Positions 45,361-56,526 of a DNA stretch of 64,000 bases are shown in pieces. Numbering within the stretch: position 1 is the stretch's first letter; each line of letters begins with the position of its first letter. Source of the DNA: Mauremys mutica (taxonomy: Eukaryota; Chordata; Testudines; Geoemydidae); contig NC_059072.1 in the NCBI RefSeq assembly GCF_020497125.1, forward strand, positions 304,500,781 through 304,564,780, read 5' to 3'. The translations under genes were made by a program, and so were the position numbers. Under the pieces are notes generated by a model. That model ran no database searches. It was not told the DNA's origin and saw nothing but the letters and a program-made list of their open reading frames with translations.

Positions 45361-46929
45361 CCATTTTGCATTGGGCAATCCCGCCAGAGGTGCCCGGGTT
45401 TTCCACAACTAAAACAAGGGCCAGCCGGCCGGGTCGATCTTTTAGCCCCCCATCGTCGCCCGAGCAGAGGTCGTAACGTCACGGCTAGTGCAGAGGCCTG
45501 TGCCTCAGCATGAATTGCTGCCTTATCCGTCTCCTCAAACATAGTGGCCTTATTACATGCTTCAATCATTTCCATTAGGGACGCAGTTTTGGGCAAAGTA
45601 GCTAAGATACGGCGGCAAGTGGGATTCGCATTCTGGGTGGCGAGATCAAGGCCAACTGCAGTCCTGGCTTCTGGCGTCAGATTAGGGGATCTATCAATAG
45701 CTTCTCGGAGACGATCCAAAAAGGTGGAATATGGTTCTGATAGGCCTTGAGTAATTTTAGCGTAGGGCGGGTTCGGCTTCCCCATCTGGGGCACCGCCTT
45801 AAAGGCAGCCAAAGCTAGTTCCTGTGATTGCTGCAGGATTCGGGGGTCCAGACGGGCTTGCAGATGTGGGTCAGCAAAACGACTGGCTCCCAAAAGCATC
45901 TCAGTAGTGGCCACGTGCCGGGGATCACCGTCCGGTAGATCCAGATTGTGGACAAGGGCCAAGTCGATTCTCTTGGCCCAATCATCTTTCCACAACAGTT
46001 TTTGCGTGGGTGTAAGAAGTAGATCAGCTAGTTTAATTGCATCATATGGACACATCGCCTGGCCCGTAAATACCTGTTCAATAAGAGACTGTACATATAG
46101 ATTATCTAGTCCATAAGCCATAATTGATTTCTGTGCCTCACGGATCAATTTCCAATCCAAAGGGGCCCATTGTCGGTGATTAGGATGTTGAGGGTCTGGC
46201 GTAATTACTGGAAAGGCCTCAGGTGTCAGTCCTTCAAGGATGGCTTCCTTTATGACCCCATGCCAACGCTGTACTGGGTCCGGAGGGTCCCCGGGGTCAG
46301 GTGGGGCAGAAGGGCAAGTCGGACGAAAACACTCGTGAAGACTTGACCGTGATGATCCAGCTGGAAAACCTTGTTTTTGATCCAATTTGTTAAAAATGGC
46401 CTGCAGTTGTCGACCCTGGCGCTGCAGTTCCTCATAAAGAGCATCAGACCGGGTAAACTGAGTAAAATCAGAACATGGCTGTGATGGCACATGTTTCACC
46501 CGAGCCTCCTCTGCTTCCCCGCATTCATGACACCCCCAGGTCCCGTGGATACGGCACGGCTTTGAAAGGCGTTGGGTGACAAAGGTCTGAGAGAGCCACC
46601 TGTACTCCTGCCTCGGCTGCAAAGGCTTCCACTATCTCTGTTGTCTTCTTCCATATTGGACTCAGGGAGAAGGCTTCCTTGTCACCCTGAGCCACTGATT
46701 TCCAAAGTTCACAGCCCATCCGCTCCCACACAGTTTTATCAAATATGGTATTGGGTGAAACAGAAAGTCCCCTTGAACGTCCCCACTGTAGTAAGCGGGA
46801 TAATGCATCAGAGGGGAACTTTTCTCCCGTCGCTCCGTGATGCGTGTCAGAATTTCATGCACCATTTTCTCCTCTGCAGACGCAGCGGCTCCCATTTTTA
46901 GTGCTCACTTCTAGATTCAGGTGTGCCCC

Positions 46930-46931
<2 letters not shown>

Positions 46932-46962
<31 letters not shown>

Positions 46963-47098
46963 GCCCTGCAGCTTACCGCTCGGCACTGGGCTTCAGGTGC
47001 TTCTCTGACGCTTTATGGTTCCCACAACTCTGTTCAGACGGCAGCCGCCGCTTGACACTCAGGCGCGCTTTTCTTTTTCGGACGTCCTGCGGCTTTTT

Positions 47099-47129
<31 letters not shown>
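46932..47129 (-). repeat. ERV leader with two long A tracts and repeated GC-rich units
   Basis: In sense, A29 (47129-47101) and A27 (46958-46932) separate GC-rich blocks that resemble each other: on the plus strand, CGGACGCCCGACGCTGAAAC + TTCAGGCGCG, GCCGCCGCTTGACACTCAGG + CGCG, and GCAGCTTACCGCTCGGCACT + GGGCTTCAGG. An unusual leader for a retrovirus. Confidence 0.85.
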
Positions 47130-47217
47130 CTTCTCTCTCGGACGCCCGACGCTGAAACTTCAGGCGCGTCCCTCTTTTTCCTTTTATCAACTCAGGCCAC
47201 CAACACTATCTTCAATT

Positions 47218-47235
47218 ATCACATCGGGGTCACCA
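47218..47235 (-). promoter_or_regulatory. ERV primer-binding site, tRNA-Trp type
   Basis: Sense TGGTGACCCCGATGTGAT lies two bases (AA) inside the 5' LTR. It matches the tRNA-Trp 3' end used by avian alpharetroviruses except for one base (T for C at position 13). Confidence 0.88.
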
Positions 47236-47237
47236 TT

Positions 47238-47560
47238 TGTTGGACCACAGAACAGGAACGGAGTCTGACAGCCAAAATACGATTGTAAGCAGAGCTCTCC
47301 TTTATTCTATCCCAGCATGCTTTTATACATAGTTTCATTCAGCAATCAGGTAATGATCAATTGGTTAATTAAGGTAACAGAAACAACTGTAACTAGTTGG
47401 GATAATTAACATCCGACACACCTGTCTAGCTCCTTCTCCTAATTACAGTTAATTAACTAATGAAAACAAACCCAAAGCCAGGTCTTTACACGCAGATCCA
47501 GCATAATTAATTTATCTCAGAAGCAAAACAACCTCAGTGTTTCTCATTACTTATCCCACA
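47238..47560 (-). repeat. ERV 5' LTR, complete
   Basis: 323 bp, sense TGTGGG...AACA. TATA box TATAAAA at 47327-47321 and polyadenylation signal AATAAA at 47306-47301, only about 20 bases apart, implying a very short R. U3 is AT-rich with TTAATTAA-type palindromes. Its outer end abuts the GGTCAT duplication. Confidence 0.92.
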
Positions 47561-47777
47561 GGTCATGCTAGTGAAAGGCATTGATTCTCAAACACATGCA
47601 AGACCATTCATCAGACACATGTAATAAGGTCATTTTTTTAAATTATAATACAGCTCCAGGATGGACCAAAAAGCAGGTGACAGAGCTGGAAGTTTTAAGC
47701 CAGTAAGTGGAAAGCTGGGGGTTCCCTTTAAGGTTTCATCTTTGCTATCCCAGGCTTTATGGAACACTAAATCATTG

Positions 47778-47815
47778 CTTTTACAGATCCAGACTAACAC
47801 GGCTACCCCTCTGAT
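47778..47815 (+). mobile_element. 38-bp 5'-truncated SINE-like copy
   Basis: Only the last 38 bp of the unit (TTACAGATCCAGACTAACAC + GGCTACCCCTCTGAT with CTT before) are present. They are flanked by a perfect 12-bp target duplication ACTAAATCATTG (47766-47777, 47816-47827). This fixes CCCCTCTGAT as the 3' end of the family. Confidence 0.92.
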
Positions 47816-47827
47816 ACTAAATCATTG

Positions 47828-49214
47828 TCACACTTACCCCCATCTTCCTCTTTAATTATTTCCCTCTCCCTCTCATTGTGAAAGCTGACAGATAAAAATT
47901 GTAAAAACAATATCAACAATTCCTGGGAGTTCTCCTGAGCTTTATGGAACGTTCCTAGTAACATGCATCCAGATGCAGTGACTGTGGCATCGGTTGTCTA
48001 TATAGCTTGATGATGGCTGGACTTTATTTTTTTCCCCTAATCTTTCCATTACCTATAATATTTTTACACACGAAGGGTTTGTTGCTTAGAAAACAGTTAC
48101 TGTCAGCCTTTGAACAGCTGAAAAGCTTCAGCATCTTAATGGAAAGTAAATTATTGGTGCTTTCACAATCAAAGAGGTTTTGTAACCTGATGGGAATCTT
48201 AACCGTTTCATGTCTTTTTTTTTATTTGTCCACTCTTCTCAAAGTGAACGAGAATTTTGCAGAACAGTTACAGCGTGTGCGGTAGCGGTGCAAGTTTCCC
48301 CACCGAGGTGTTTCAACCCTGAGCAAGATGGGCTTTCTTCTAGGGCGAGAGGATATTTCAGCTGGCCTGCCCATCAGTGGATTACCCCCTTCTGACTGCA
48401 AAAGGAGGATACCTAGTGAACACCTGTCCTGTGGGACTTGGACTGACTTCAACTCTTTCATTTCACAGAGGCTACAAGACTACAGTCAGATGGTGACAAC
48501 TATTGGTTGAGTTGCATTCAACCTGATTTCTTAGAGGCTACATATCCCATTGCCATTACCCTGATTCATTCACACTTGCAATCCACTGGCAGTTGCAACA
48601 GGATTCTGTATTCATCACTCTGTCTCCACTGGTGAGTAGTGTAGTTTCTGCTAAAGAGTTGCTGTGTTTCAGTCTGAAAGGGCCTGCCTTTTAGCTGTGG
48701 GTGAAGTGCCTGGGGTGCACGGAGAGTTTGTAAAGTATTTTGGGATTATTTGTGGACCAAATATTGGCCACGTTTACACCCTGTAGAATCTCATTTATTA
48801 ACCCGAGACTCCACAAAGGGTATGTCAGGGTACAGATCGGTTCATATAAATAATTTCACATGTGCGCACACACAGACACTGACTATCACACACAACTCTT
48901 AAAAGATAAAAGATCTTTCTACCTTTGTTGAAAAGGGTAAGGCAGAAGCCAAACTACCCACATCAGAAAACAAAATAGTATCCAGGCTTGAAACATTCAA
49001 TAGCTTCTCAGCAAAGGTGTGTAGAGCAGAGAGACACAAAGAGGCTCTGGCTAGGAAGCCAGTAAATAAAGGACAAAATTATCTCCAATCTCTATGGTAG
49101 GGCTCGACTCTGATATTTTGCTCTCCCTCCCTGTGACATAAATGGGAGGTCTGCATATGTAGGGAGAATTTCCTCCCACCTGTAGGTCTGGTTTGGCGGC
49201 CTGTCACCTCCTGA
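47828..49214. other. no recognisable feature
   Basis: Unique DNA; a few short frames without domains. Confidence 0.4.
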
Positions 49215-49350
49215 TTGACAGCTAGCCTGTAAGCTCTCTCTAAGGAAGGGAGTGTCTTGGTCACATGTCTATACAGCACCTCGCACAACAGGGTGCCCTG
49301 CATGACTTGGATCCTAGATGATACCATAGCACAAATAATAAATAATATTG
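49215..49350 (+). repeat. ancient amniote repeat tail
   Basis: 'TGTAAGCTCTCTCTAAGG', 'ATACAGCACCTCGCACAACA' and 'ACAAATAATAAATAAT' match the order at 21990-22140. Confidence 0.55.
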
Positions 49351-49584
49351 TGAATATCATTTGTGCTTTAATCTGCAGAGAACTCTCTCATTTCTTTTCT
49401 TAGTTAATAAATCCTTAGTTAGGTTACTATAAGATTGGCTACCAGCGTTATCTTTGGTGTGCGATCTAAGGTACCAATTGATCTGGGGTAAGTGACTGGT
49501 CTCTTGGGACTGGGAACAATCTGAATATTTTGTGATTTTTTTGGTGGAAGTGACCATTGATCATGATGTCCAGCTTGCCGGGGT

Positions 49585-50068
49585 TAGGATGACCAGATAA
49601 GAGACATGAAATATCGGGGGGCGGAGGGAGGTAGCTGGCAGAGGAAAAAAAAACAAAAGAGCCACCAGAGCATAGGAAAAATTGGTGGGAGCTGAGCTAC
49701 CACCGACAGCTCCCCACCCCCGACCGCACCAGTTCACCTCCGCCTCGCCTGAGCTGGCTGCCGTGTCCTGCTTCTCCCCACTCCCTCCCAGCACTTGTGC
49801 TGCCATACAGCTGATTCATGCAAGCCTGGGAGGGAGGGGGGAGGAGGAGGAATGCGGTGTGCTTGGGGAAGAGGCGGGGCCAGGGTGGGGATTTGGGGAT
49901 GGATCCAATGGGGCAGGGAGGGGGCGGAGTCAGGGCACCCCTCTGCCTGTGCGCCGAAGTGCAAAATATTGGGACAATTTGCATCCCGACCGATGTTTGG
50001 TCAGGACACGGGACAAACAAGTAAATATCGGGACAGTTCCGATAAAATCGGGACGTCTGGTCACCCTA
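49585..50068. mobile_element. non-autonomous hAT element
   Basis: 484 bp with ends TAGGATGACCAGATAAG and CGTCTGGTCACCCTA. Perfect 8-bp target duplication GCCGGGGT (49577-49584, 50069-50076). GC-rich interior; the right end holds 'GATAAAATCGGGACGTCTGG'. Same family as 54595-56518. Confidence 0.93.
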
Positions 50069-50076
50069 GCCGGGGT

Positions 50077-51885
50077 GGCATGATAGACTGGAGAGCCCAA
50101 GTGGACTGTCTGTGATGCCATGGTAAGACTGTTATAGTACTTCAGGAGTTCACACTTGTTATTGGGTTGGTGAAATCTAATTATTGAACATTCCACCAGT
50201 TTGGGGCATCTGCCCTGCTTTTTGACTGTCTGTCCTGAAGTTGGCACTCTCAGTCTTGAACCACTCCAGGCAGCATGACAAATACTACTGAGTCCTAGTA
50301 TGTGGCTGTGAGAGGAGCATTGCACACCACTGAGATGTGAATGTAGGGAGGGCAGTTCCCGTGATTTTTGTTCCTTATCACTAAACCTACAAATCGTTGC
50401 TGGAAATGTATTTTACTCCCAGCTATATAGATGAGTTAATAAGCATATAATGTGTGATCTACAGTATAAACATCAATAGGACTGTACATAGTGTAAAGCA
50501 GGTCAGAATATAGTCCACATGATATGAAGCTCATATTATATATAAAAAACCTGGCTTTCTTTCACTGTAACTTTCTTAACCCTGTTAAAGGGAAGGATTG
50601 AATTTAGCTCCTGACAGGTGAAAGATTTATGGCTAGAAATGTGAAGGATAGTGACCCCTTTCATCAGCAGCCCACATGCCTAGTGGGTGAGAAGCTGTGA
50701 TTCGACAAGGTCATATTCATTACCTACACCCTCGCCCAGAGACACAGATGACAACTGCACCTCATCCTTCAGCCAGGAAGGCTGTAGTCCAGGCCGCTAA
50801 AGCAGCAGGGGTAATCCACACAACTCATTTTATTTCCCCTCCCCCCGCAAAGAAAATTAACAATTTCACTTGTGATCCTAAATCCGATTCTAACCTAGGT
50901 GTCTAGATGGCAAAGGCAATTGCTTTAATCCATTAAGCTACTTTAGCACCCTGTCTTTATCTGAAACTTGCAGACAGAAAGTGTCACTGGGAACTTGATG
51001 GACTTAAATACTTAGTGCAATCAAAGTTCGCGGTGTGTAAATTACATTTTCTTGGGTAGCTTGTTTAAAGGGAAAAAGCAAAAAAAACGATCCTTATCAC
51101 AAGCCTGGACTCTTCGGATACAGCTGTGACCATGTTAAACAAACCATGGCTGTGAAGGATTTGAGAAGAGTTTGGGGACCGAGGTGGTTTGTTTGTTGTT
51201 ATTAATTTGGAAGTGGCTGCAGCCTGACAGACAAGCCATTTTTAAGGGTGACGCTAACCCAACAAGAAAAAACAACAGAGCCTGTTAAAACAGTGACACT
51301 ACGAGTAGACATTTGTGTGACATGTTGATTTCTTAGTCTCTCCCTATTATTTGCCAAACTGCGTAAGGTTTCCAACACCTTTATGCTGAATCTAGCTGTC
51401 ACAGAACTGTAATTTAGCGTATACACAGGAATCGATGTTTGATGACTGGGAGCAGAGAGATCCCTAATGACAGCCTTTTTGGCCTCTGGCATTTTAAATC
51501 CCCTGAAGCTGTTGTTATGTTTAGATTCTGACTGTGAAGAAGCTAAAACCTGCATCCAGAACTGCCTATCTGAACGGGGGAGGAGACTGTCATGCTAAGA
51601 AGCATCGTGTGCTATCTCAGCTCAAGATTTTAGAAACTCCAGGGATTGATTTTACTGACGCCCTAGGAAAATCATTCAGGGACTACATGTTTTGAAAAGG
51701 AGCTGGACCTGGGATTGGAAATGTGGTCGGCTCTTCATGCTCATGCCTAACGGCTGAAAATGAGAGAGGCTGGAAGCAGAGATACCTTTGCATTGAACGA
51801 TCTGCTGGTGGCAACATGCATTTTAACCCCTTCTTGAAAAATTGGCCTCTTAATACCTTCAGGGAGTGTTACTTCCTGGTCCATG
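50077..51885. other. no recognisable feature
   Basis: Unique DNA. No convincing exon, RNA gene or repeat. Confidence 0.4.
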
Positions 51886-51893
51886 CTCATTAG

Positions 51894-53644
51894 TAGGGTG
51901 GATATAAATTGATTAAAAAAACCCACCGATTTTTAAAAAAATGTAAGTTTTTTAATTTAAATTAAAAACAGGTTTATTTACCAAAAAAATCAATTTAAAA
52001 TTAAATTTGAAATTGACAACCTATATTAAAACCTAAACTTATTTAAAAAGTTATCAAAATGATTTAAATTATATACAAAATATATGACCCTACCTGAATC
52101 ATGGGATGATCTTCAAATAATTGCAGCTGAGTTGTGAAGAAGACATGGAAAATTACGGAAAAGTAATAATGGATGTTTATTAATTGTGGTAATTTGGAAA
52201 AGCCACAGCAAACCTATTTGTTTAAAAAAAAATTGCTGGAACAATACAAACACTCAACTATTATGTTATGCCTGTGAATTTTTTTAAATAACCAGACAAT
52301 TTGGTGCAATGGCAGGGCCCTAACTTGAGCAGGGCGAGCGCGGCAGCCATCCAGGGCACAAAGCTGTGGCTGGTGGGCATAGGAAATGGGGCAGAAAAAT
52401 GAGGGGAAAAAATGGTAGGAGGCAGAGCCCTGCAGTGAGCATAGTATTGCCACTCTTACTTCTCCACTGCTGCTAGTGGCGGCGCTGCCTTCAGAGCTGG
52501 GCCCCATGTCCTGAAGGCAGCACCACTGCCAGCAACAGTGGCAATACCATGCCCACTGCAGAGCTCTATCCCCTACTGTTTTTTCCCCTCATCCCTCCGC
52601 ACCTGCTTTGCGCCCTCGTTAAAACCCTCCCCAAAACTCTCCAAGATCATTTAATGTACTAATGGCGAACAAGGTGTGTGTTGCAAACCTCAAAATGTAT
52701 GCACAATTCTGGACTGTGCCAAATAAGCTAATTTAAAACAAAATTGTGGTAGAAGCCTAATATTGTGAAATCCACAAATCCTGCAATATTGCAAATGAAG
52801 GTAGGACTTAAAAATATAATATTACGCAGTATGTGTTTGCTGCCAAGTTTTAAAGAAAGTCAGACCACTGAACTGGTGGAAGTTGCTTGGCATTTGGAAG
52901 CAGAGTCTGTTGAAGTGCTAACCCAGCTTATGAAACAGTAGTCTCTTCTGCAGGTTCAGAGAGAATATTTTCTTCATTTCAATTTATTCAACTAGTTCAG
53001 TTCAATGACTAGTTTGTTCAAAGTTAAGAAACAAATTGGAAGTTGAAAAAGTTTTCTTCTTTCAAGCTATGAATAAAAGCTAGGTGTGAGAGGATGAGAT
53101 CTACTGGGTCTAAAATCTTGAAGGACATGGTGACCAGAAACAATCAGTTCAATTAACTAACTAGAGATAATATTTTCTTTGCTTAATAAATCAGTTAGTT
53201 TTAAATGTAAAACATGTTTTGATATACACATTTAAGGTATCCAGCACATTTATTGTACTTAATAAAAAAAATGCTGGTTTTGTGCATTTTAATTGTATTT
53301 GAATTTCCATCCAGATAGAGCTTGATATAAGTCACAAGTACAAAAATAATACATTAGGAAAAAGTTAAACTCTATAATTGCTTAAATAAATGTGTATAGC
53401 TATAACGTATCCTCCCAGTTAGCAAAAAAGAAGCCCAAAATTTAGTGTATTTAGTGTATTTAGTTGCAAATCGATGTGTTTTAATGATTGCCAACCACAG
53501 CGAATTCTTTAGGGAATTATTATAAAATATATATGCAAAACACGATTAAAATCGATTATGTAAATCAAGGTTTCCTGCTTGCTGATTTAAATCATTATTA
53601 AAATTGGAGACTTAAATCACTTTGATTTAAATCCCATCACCCTG
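51894..53644. mobile_element. AT-rich hAT-like element
   Basis: Left end TAGGGTGGATATAAATTGAT and right end 'TTTGATTTAAATCCCATCACCCTG' are inverted-related (AGGGTGATGGGATTTAAATC on the opposite strand). The interior is rich in TTTAAATTAAA-type runs. The target duplication is ambiguous: CTCATTAG/GAGATTAG, or ATTAGTAG/ATTAGTAA if the ends are shifted. A GC-rich fold-back lies inside. No transposase frame. Confidence 0.65.
52393..52612. repeat. GC-rich fold-back inside the AT-rich element
   Basis: Outer arms: GCAGAGCCCTGCAGTG plus ATTGCCAC on the left against GTGGCAATACC plus CACTGCAGAGCTC on the right. Inner arms: GGCGGCGCTGCCTTCAG against CTGAAGGCAGCACCACTGCC. The centre is near 52502. Arms total about 100 bp each with mismatches. 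Confidence 0.75.
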
Positions 53645-53652
53645 GAGATTAG

Positions 53653-54586
53653 TAAGAAAGCAGTCAAATTGAACATAAAGAGTCAGGGCCCTAGAAGGAG
53701 AAGAGTGTTTTCAATTGAGTAAATAATTTGAACCACAACTGCTTCTAAATGTCTACACTGATTTGCTGCAACAGTAGTTTAATCTTGGAAAAGTTGGCTG
53801 AGATTTTCTTAAATCCTTGCATCATAACCACCCTATGCATGCTATGTAACCCAGCTTGACAGAAAACCTAAAATGCTTCATTACCCTTCATGAGATTATT
53901 AAAGCCAGTGAACTAATGGATTTTCAGAGATAGAAGCCATTGCAAGAGGCTCTAAATCAGCAGTGGGTGTTGAATCTGAATAAACTACTCTCTTACCAGG
54001 CTTTTAAAGTCTCAAAGAGAAGCACAGGAAGCTCTGTTCTTGTGCTGGCTTAAATAATCCACATATACGTACGTCCATCTATTCCCTGGACACGTCACTC
54101 CCCAAAGGCCAGATTCTGCTGTCTGGCTGCAATAATAGAATCGTGCTGCAGCCGCTTGGTGCACGGTTCTTGACTAGACTCTTCCAAAACCTTCCCTGCA
54201 CGAGAGTTAAAATCAGGGGAGTCATTATGGACAATTAACTTTTATAGTTGGCACAGCAAGGACCCTGGAAATTTACAGATGAAGCTAAAATTTTGTCCTT
54301 TGTTCATTCCATTCTAATGAGGTTTTCCAGCTCATACACTCTCTCCTTGATGCAGGCTGTAACTATTATTAAAACAAAGGAGTTTCACATGCTGCAGATG
54401 AGGAACAATAGTATTTAGGATTGCCTCGTGTTCAGTTGCTAGTTGACAAAATTGTCCATACTAAGGAAAGTTGAAGAATATTTCAGGTTTAGTTTTATTT
54501 ATGTGGAATTAAACTGGCCCCTTCATATTGCCTTTTTTTAAACAGTGACTTAACAGCCATCACATTTTCACAGTAGTGCTTATAGC
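53653..54586. other. no recognisable feature
   Basis: Unique DNA. Confidence 0.4.
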
Positions 54587-54970
54587 TCTAAAGGTAGGGT
54601 GACCAGACATCCCGTTTTTAAAGGGACAGTTCCGTATTTAAGCCCTCTTGCGGGTGTCCTGACTTTTTATTAAAAATGGACATCCTGCTCTTGCTGGATC
54701 CCTGCTCACCAGCTGCCTGCCCACCAGTGACTGATGATGGGGAAGGGTGTGAAAGGCTGGTGGTGGGGTGAAGATGCAGTGTGTGAGGCCAGCCACTCCT
54801 TCTGCCAGTCCGTCAGTGCAGCCCTTGCTGCGTGTTGGCTCTTGGCCAGCAGGTCCCCACCCACTGTCCTGTTTCCGGCCGCACTGGCAACGCAGTGCAA
54901 GCTGCAGTGGCTAGTGAGTGTGGACAGGCATCAGGCAGTGATGAGTTACGTGTCGCCTCGATTGCCCACT

Positions 54971-55283
54971 CAGGGCGGGCTCCAGCTTTTCTGCCGCTCC
55001 AAGCGGGAGAAAAAAAAAGAAAAGAAAAAAAGAGTGGCGGGACTTTGGTGGAAGCTCAACCGCGCCGCTTCTTCTGCGGCAGTTCGGCAACGGGTCTTCC
55101 CTCTCTTCCTCTTAAGTGGCAATTTGGTGGCAACTCAAAGAGGAAGAGAGGAAATGAGGGACCCACCACCGAATTCCCGCCGAAGACCTGGGCGTGCTGT
55201 CCTGATACTGGACACCGTGCCGCCCCTTTGAATTGGCCGCCCCAAGTGCCTGCTTCCTACGCTGGTGCCTGGAGCCGGCCCTG
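54971..55283. mobile_element. hAT element nested inside 54595-56518
   Basis: 313 bp with ends CAGGGCGGGCTCCAG and CTGGAGCCGGCCCTG (14 of 15 complementary). Perfect 8-bp target duplication TGCCCACT (54963-54970, 55284-55291). It inserted after the outer element. Confidence 0.94.
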
Positions 55284-56285
55284 TGCCCACTCAATGGCCC
55301 TTTACATGTTCCCCCTCTTGCTGTCCTCTTCCTGCTTTGTCCCTTCACCTCACCAACCCCACTGCTCCTCCATCCCCTTCCCCCCTCAACGGGGCATGTG
55401 CCACTCCCAGCACAGTGTGGAGAACCAGTCCCTGGTCAGAGTGCTCAGCTCACCAGCAGCCTGGCCAGCAGGCTCATTCCTTCTCCCACTGCCTCTGGCT
55501 GGGCCGGCAGGAAAGCCCAAGACCCTCCGGCCCCAAACCCCTCACAGCGCTGGCATAGGGAAGCCTCTCTGCCTGTCAGCTAAGCTCTGGAGTTGGGCGG
55601 GGGGGAGGGCGAAGCAATTTCCAGCCTGTTCATGCCCTGAACCTGCAGGATCCACAGCAGCCCCCAGGGCAGGGGCCTACCACCCTCTTCACCTGCGCCT
55701 CCCCACTCCACACTGCATCCTGCCCCCAGGGAGCATGGGGCTGCTTCATCCCCTAGGCACCCTCCCCTGCTGAGCCACCTCTCTGTCCAGGTTCGCTGAA
55801 GCCCCTGCAGTCAAGTTTCCTGGGCTCTGGTGCACAATGCAGCCTTAGGGCTTAACCCCTTCTTGTCCGTGCTGTAGCTGGGGGACAGGTGGTGGCTGGT
55901 GGTCGTGGCCAGCAGTAGCCTGGAGGTGTTAGCTGCCTTTCAACACTGCCGACAGGAAGGGATGAGCTGCTTCCAGCCATACAGGAGGGGAGGGGAAGAG
56001 ATGAGCTCTGCAAAGACATGGGCCAGGTCATCCCTTCCCCCTCCTCCTCCTCTGCAGCTGGAAGCAGCTCCCGTCCCTTCCCTCCCACACAGTGCTGAAA
56101 GGCTGCTGCTGGCCACATTCTGGTGTGACCCCTGACAGAAATTTGGGGAGGGGAGCATGTGACCCCACGTGGCCCCCAATGTGTTGCCTCGGGAGGACAC
56201 GGTGCCAGATACCAGGAGCGGTGAGTCTGTGCCGGGGGCTCAGCCAGGCATGGAGGGTCAGGTCGGTTGGTCACCCTCCGTCTGT

Positions 56286-56323
56286 GTGTGAGAGAGAGAG
56301 AGAGAGAGTGTGTGTGTGTGTGT
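56286..56323. repeat. (GA)n(GT)n microsatellite
   Basis: About 11 GA units followed directly by about 9 GT units, inside the right part of the hAT element. Confidence 0.97.
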
Positions 56324-56526
56324 GAGAAAACCCTAAAGCCTTCAAGATAAGAAGGTAAATAAAAAGAATCCAACTATACCATATTTCTTTTTAAGAGGTG
56401 CTCAGTCAACTTGATGTTAATTTGAACATTTGTACAATTGGTTGCCGTTGAACTCACTAGAATACTAGTAATTTTACTAGGTGTCCCATATTCGGTGTAG
56501 GGAAATATGGTCACTCTATCTAAAGG

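Larger units (their letters stand above)
45036..46895 (-). pseudogene. gag: retroviral gag, frame broken in matrix region
   Basis: Structural polyprotein that would form the capsid and package RNA. The start at 46895-46893 begins MGAAAS, a typical N-myristoylation signal. The matrix part changes frame at least twice between about 46735 and 46525, so no intact Gag is made. The long frame from 46622 (528 codons) holds a PSAP late-domain motif (104-107), capsid about 135-390 with the major homology region at 292-312, and nucleocapsid zinc knuckles at C403-C416 and C458-C471 (both CX2CX4HX4C). A 66-bp tandem duplication lies between the knuckles. The G GGA AAC slip site to pro is at 45174-45168. 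The stop is at 45036-45038. Confidence 0.9.
44337..47560 (-). mobile_element. class II endogenous retrovirus, internally deleted
   Basis: Bounded by a perfect 6-bp target duplication GGTCAT (44331-44336, 47561-47566). In sense (minus): full 5' LTR (47560-47238), tRNA-Trp-type primer site, leader with two long A tracts, broken gag, pro frame with dUTPase, about 220 bp of unassigned tail, a 30-base A tract and the last 22 bp of the 3' LTR (44358-44337). No protease active site, polymerase, integrase or env is recognisable. Capsid, double zinc knuckle, dUTPase in the -1 frame and 6-bp duplication all fit alpha/beta-like (class II) retroviruses. Confidence 0.93.
54595..56518. mobile_element. 1.9-kb hAT element with a nested hAT
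   Basis: Ends TAGGGTGACCAGACATCCCG and ATATGGTCACTCTA. Perfect 8-bp target duplication TCTAAAGG (54587-54594, 56519-56526). GC-rich interior; frames up to 313 codons (54832-55773) show no transposase motif and cross the nested insertion, so I do not call a gene. Confidence 0.9.

Noticed and set aside
47321..47327. Host promoter TATA box
   Set aside because: It lies in the retroviral LTR at the expected position and is explained by it.
51940..52080. AT-rich replication-origin-like or matrix-attachment sequence
   Set aside because: The AT-richness is part of a dispersed hAT-like element; no independent evidence.
54832..55773. 313-codon plus-strand frame
   Set aside because: It runs through the nested hAT insertion and both target duplications, so it cannot be an ancient gene; composition alone explains it.
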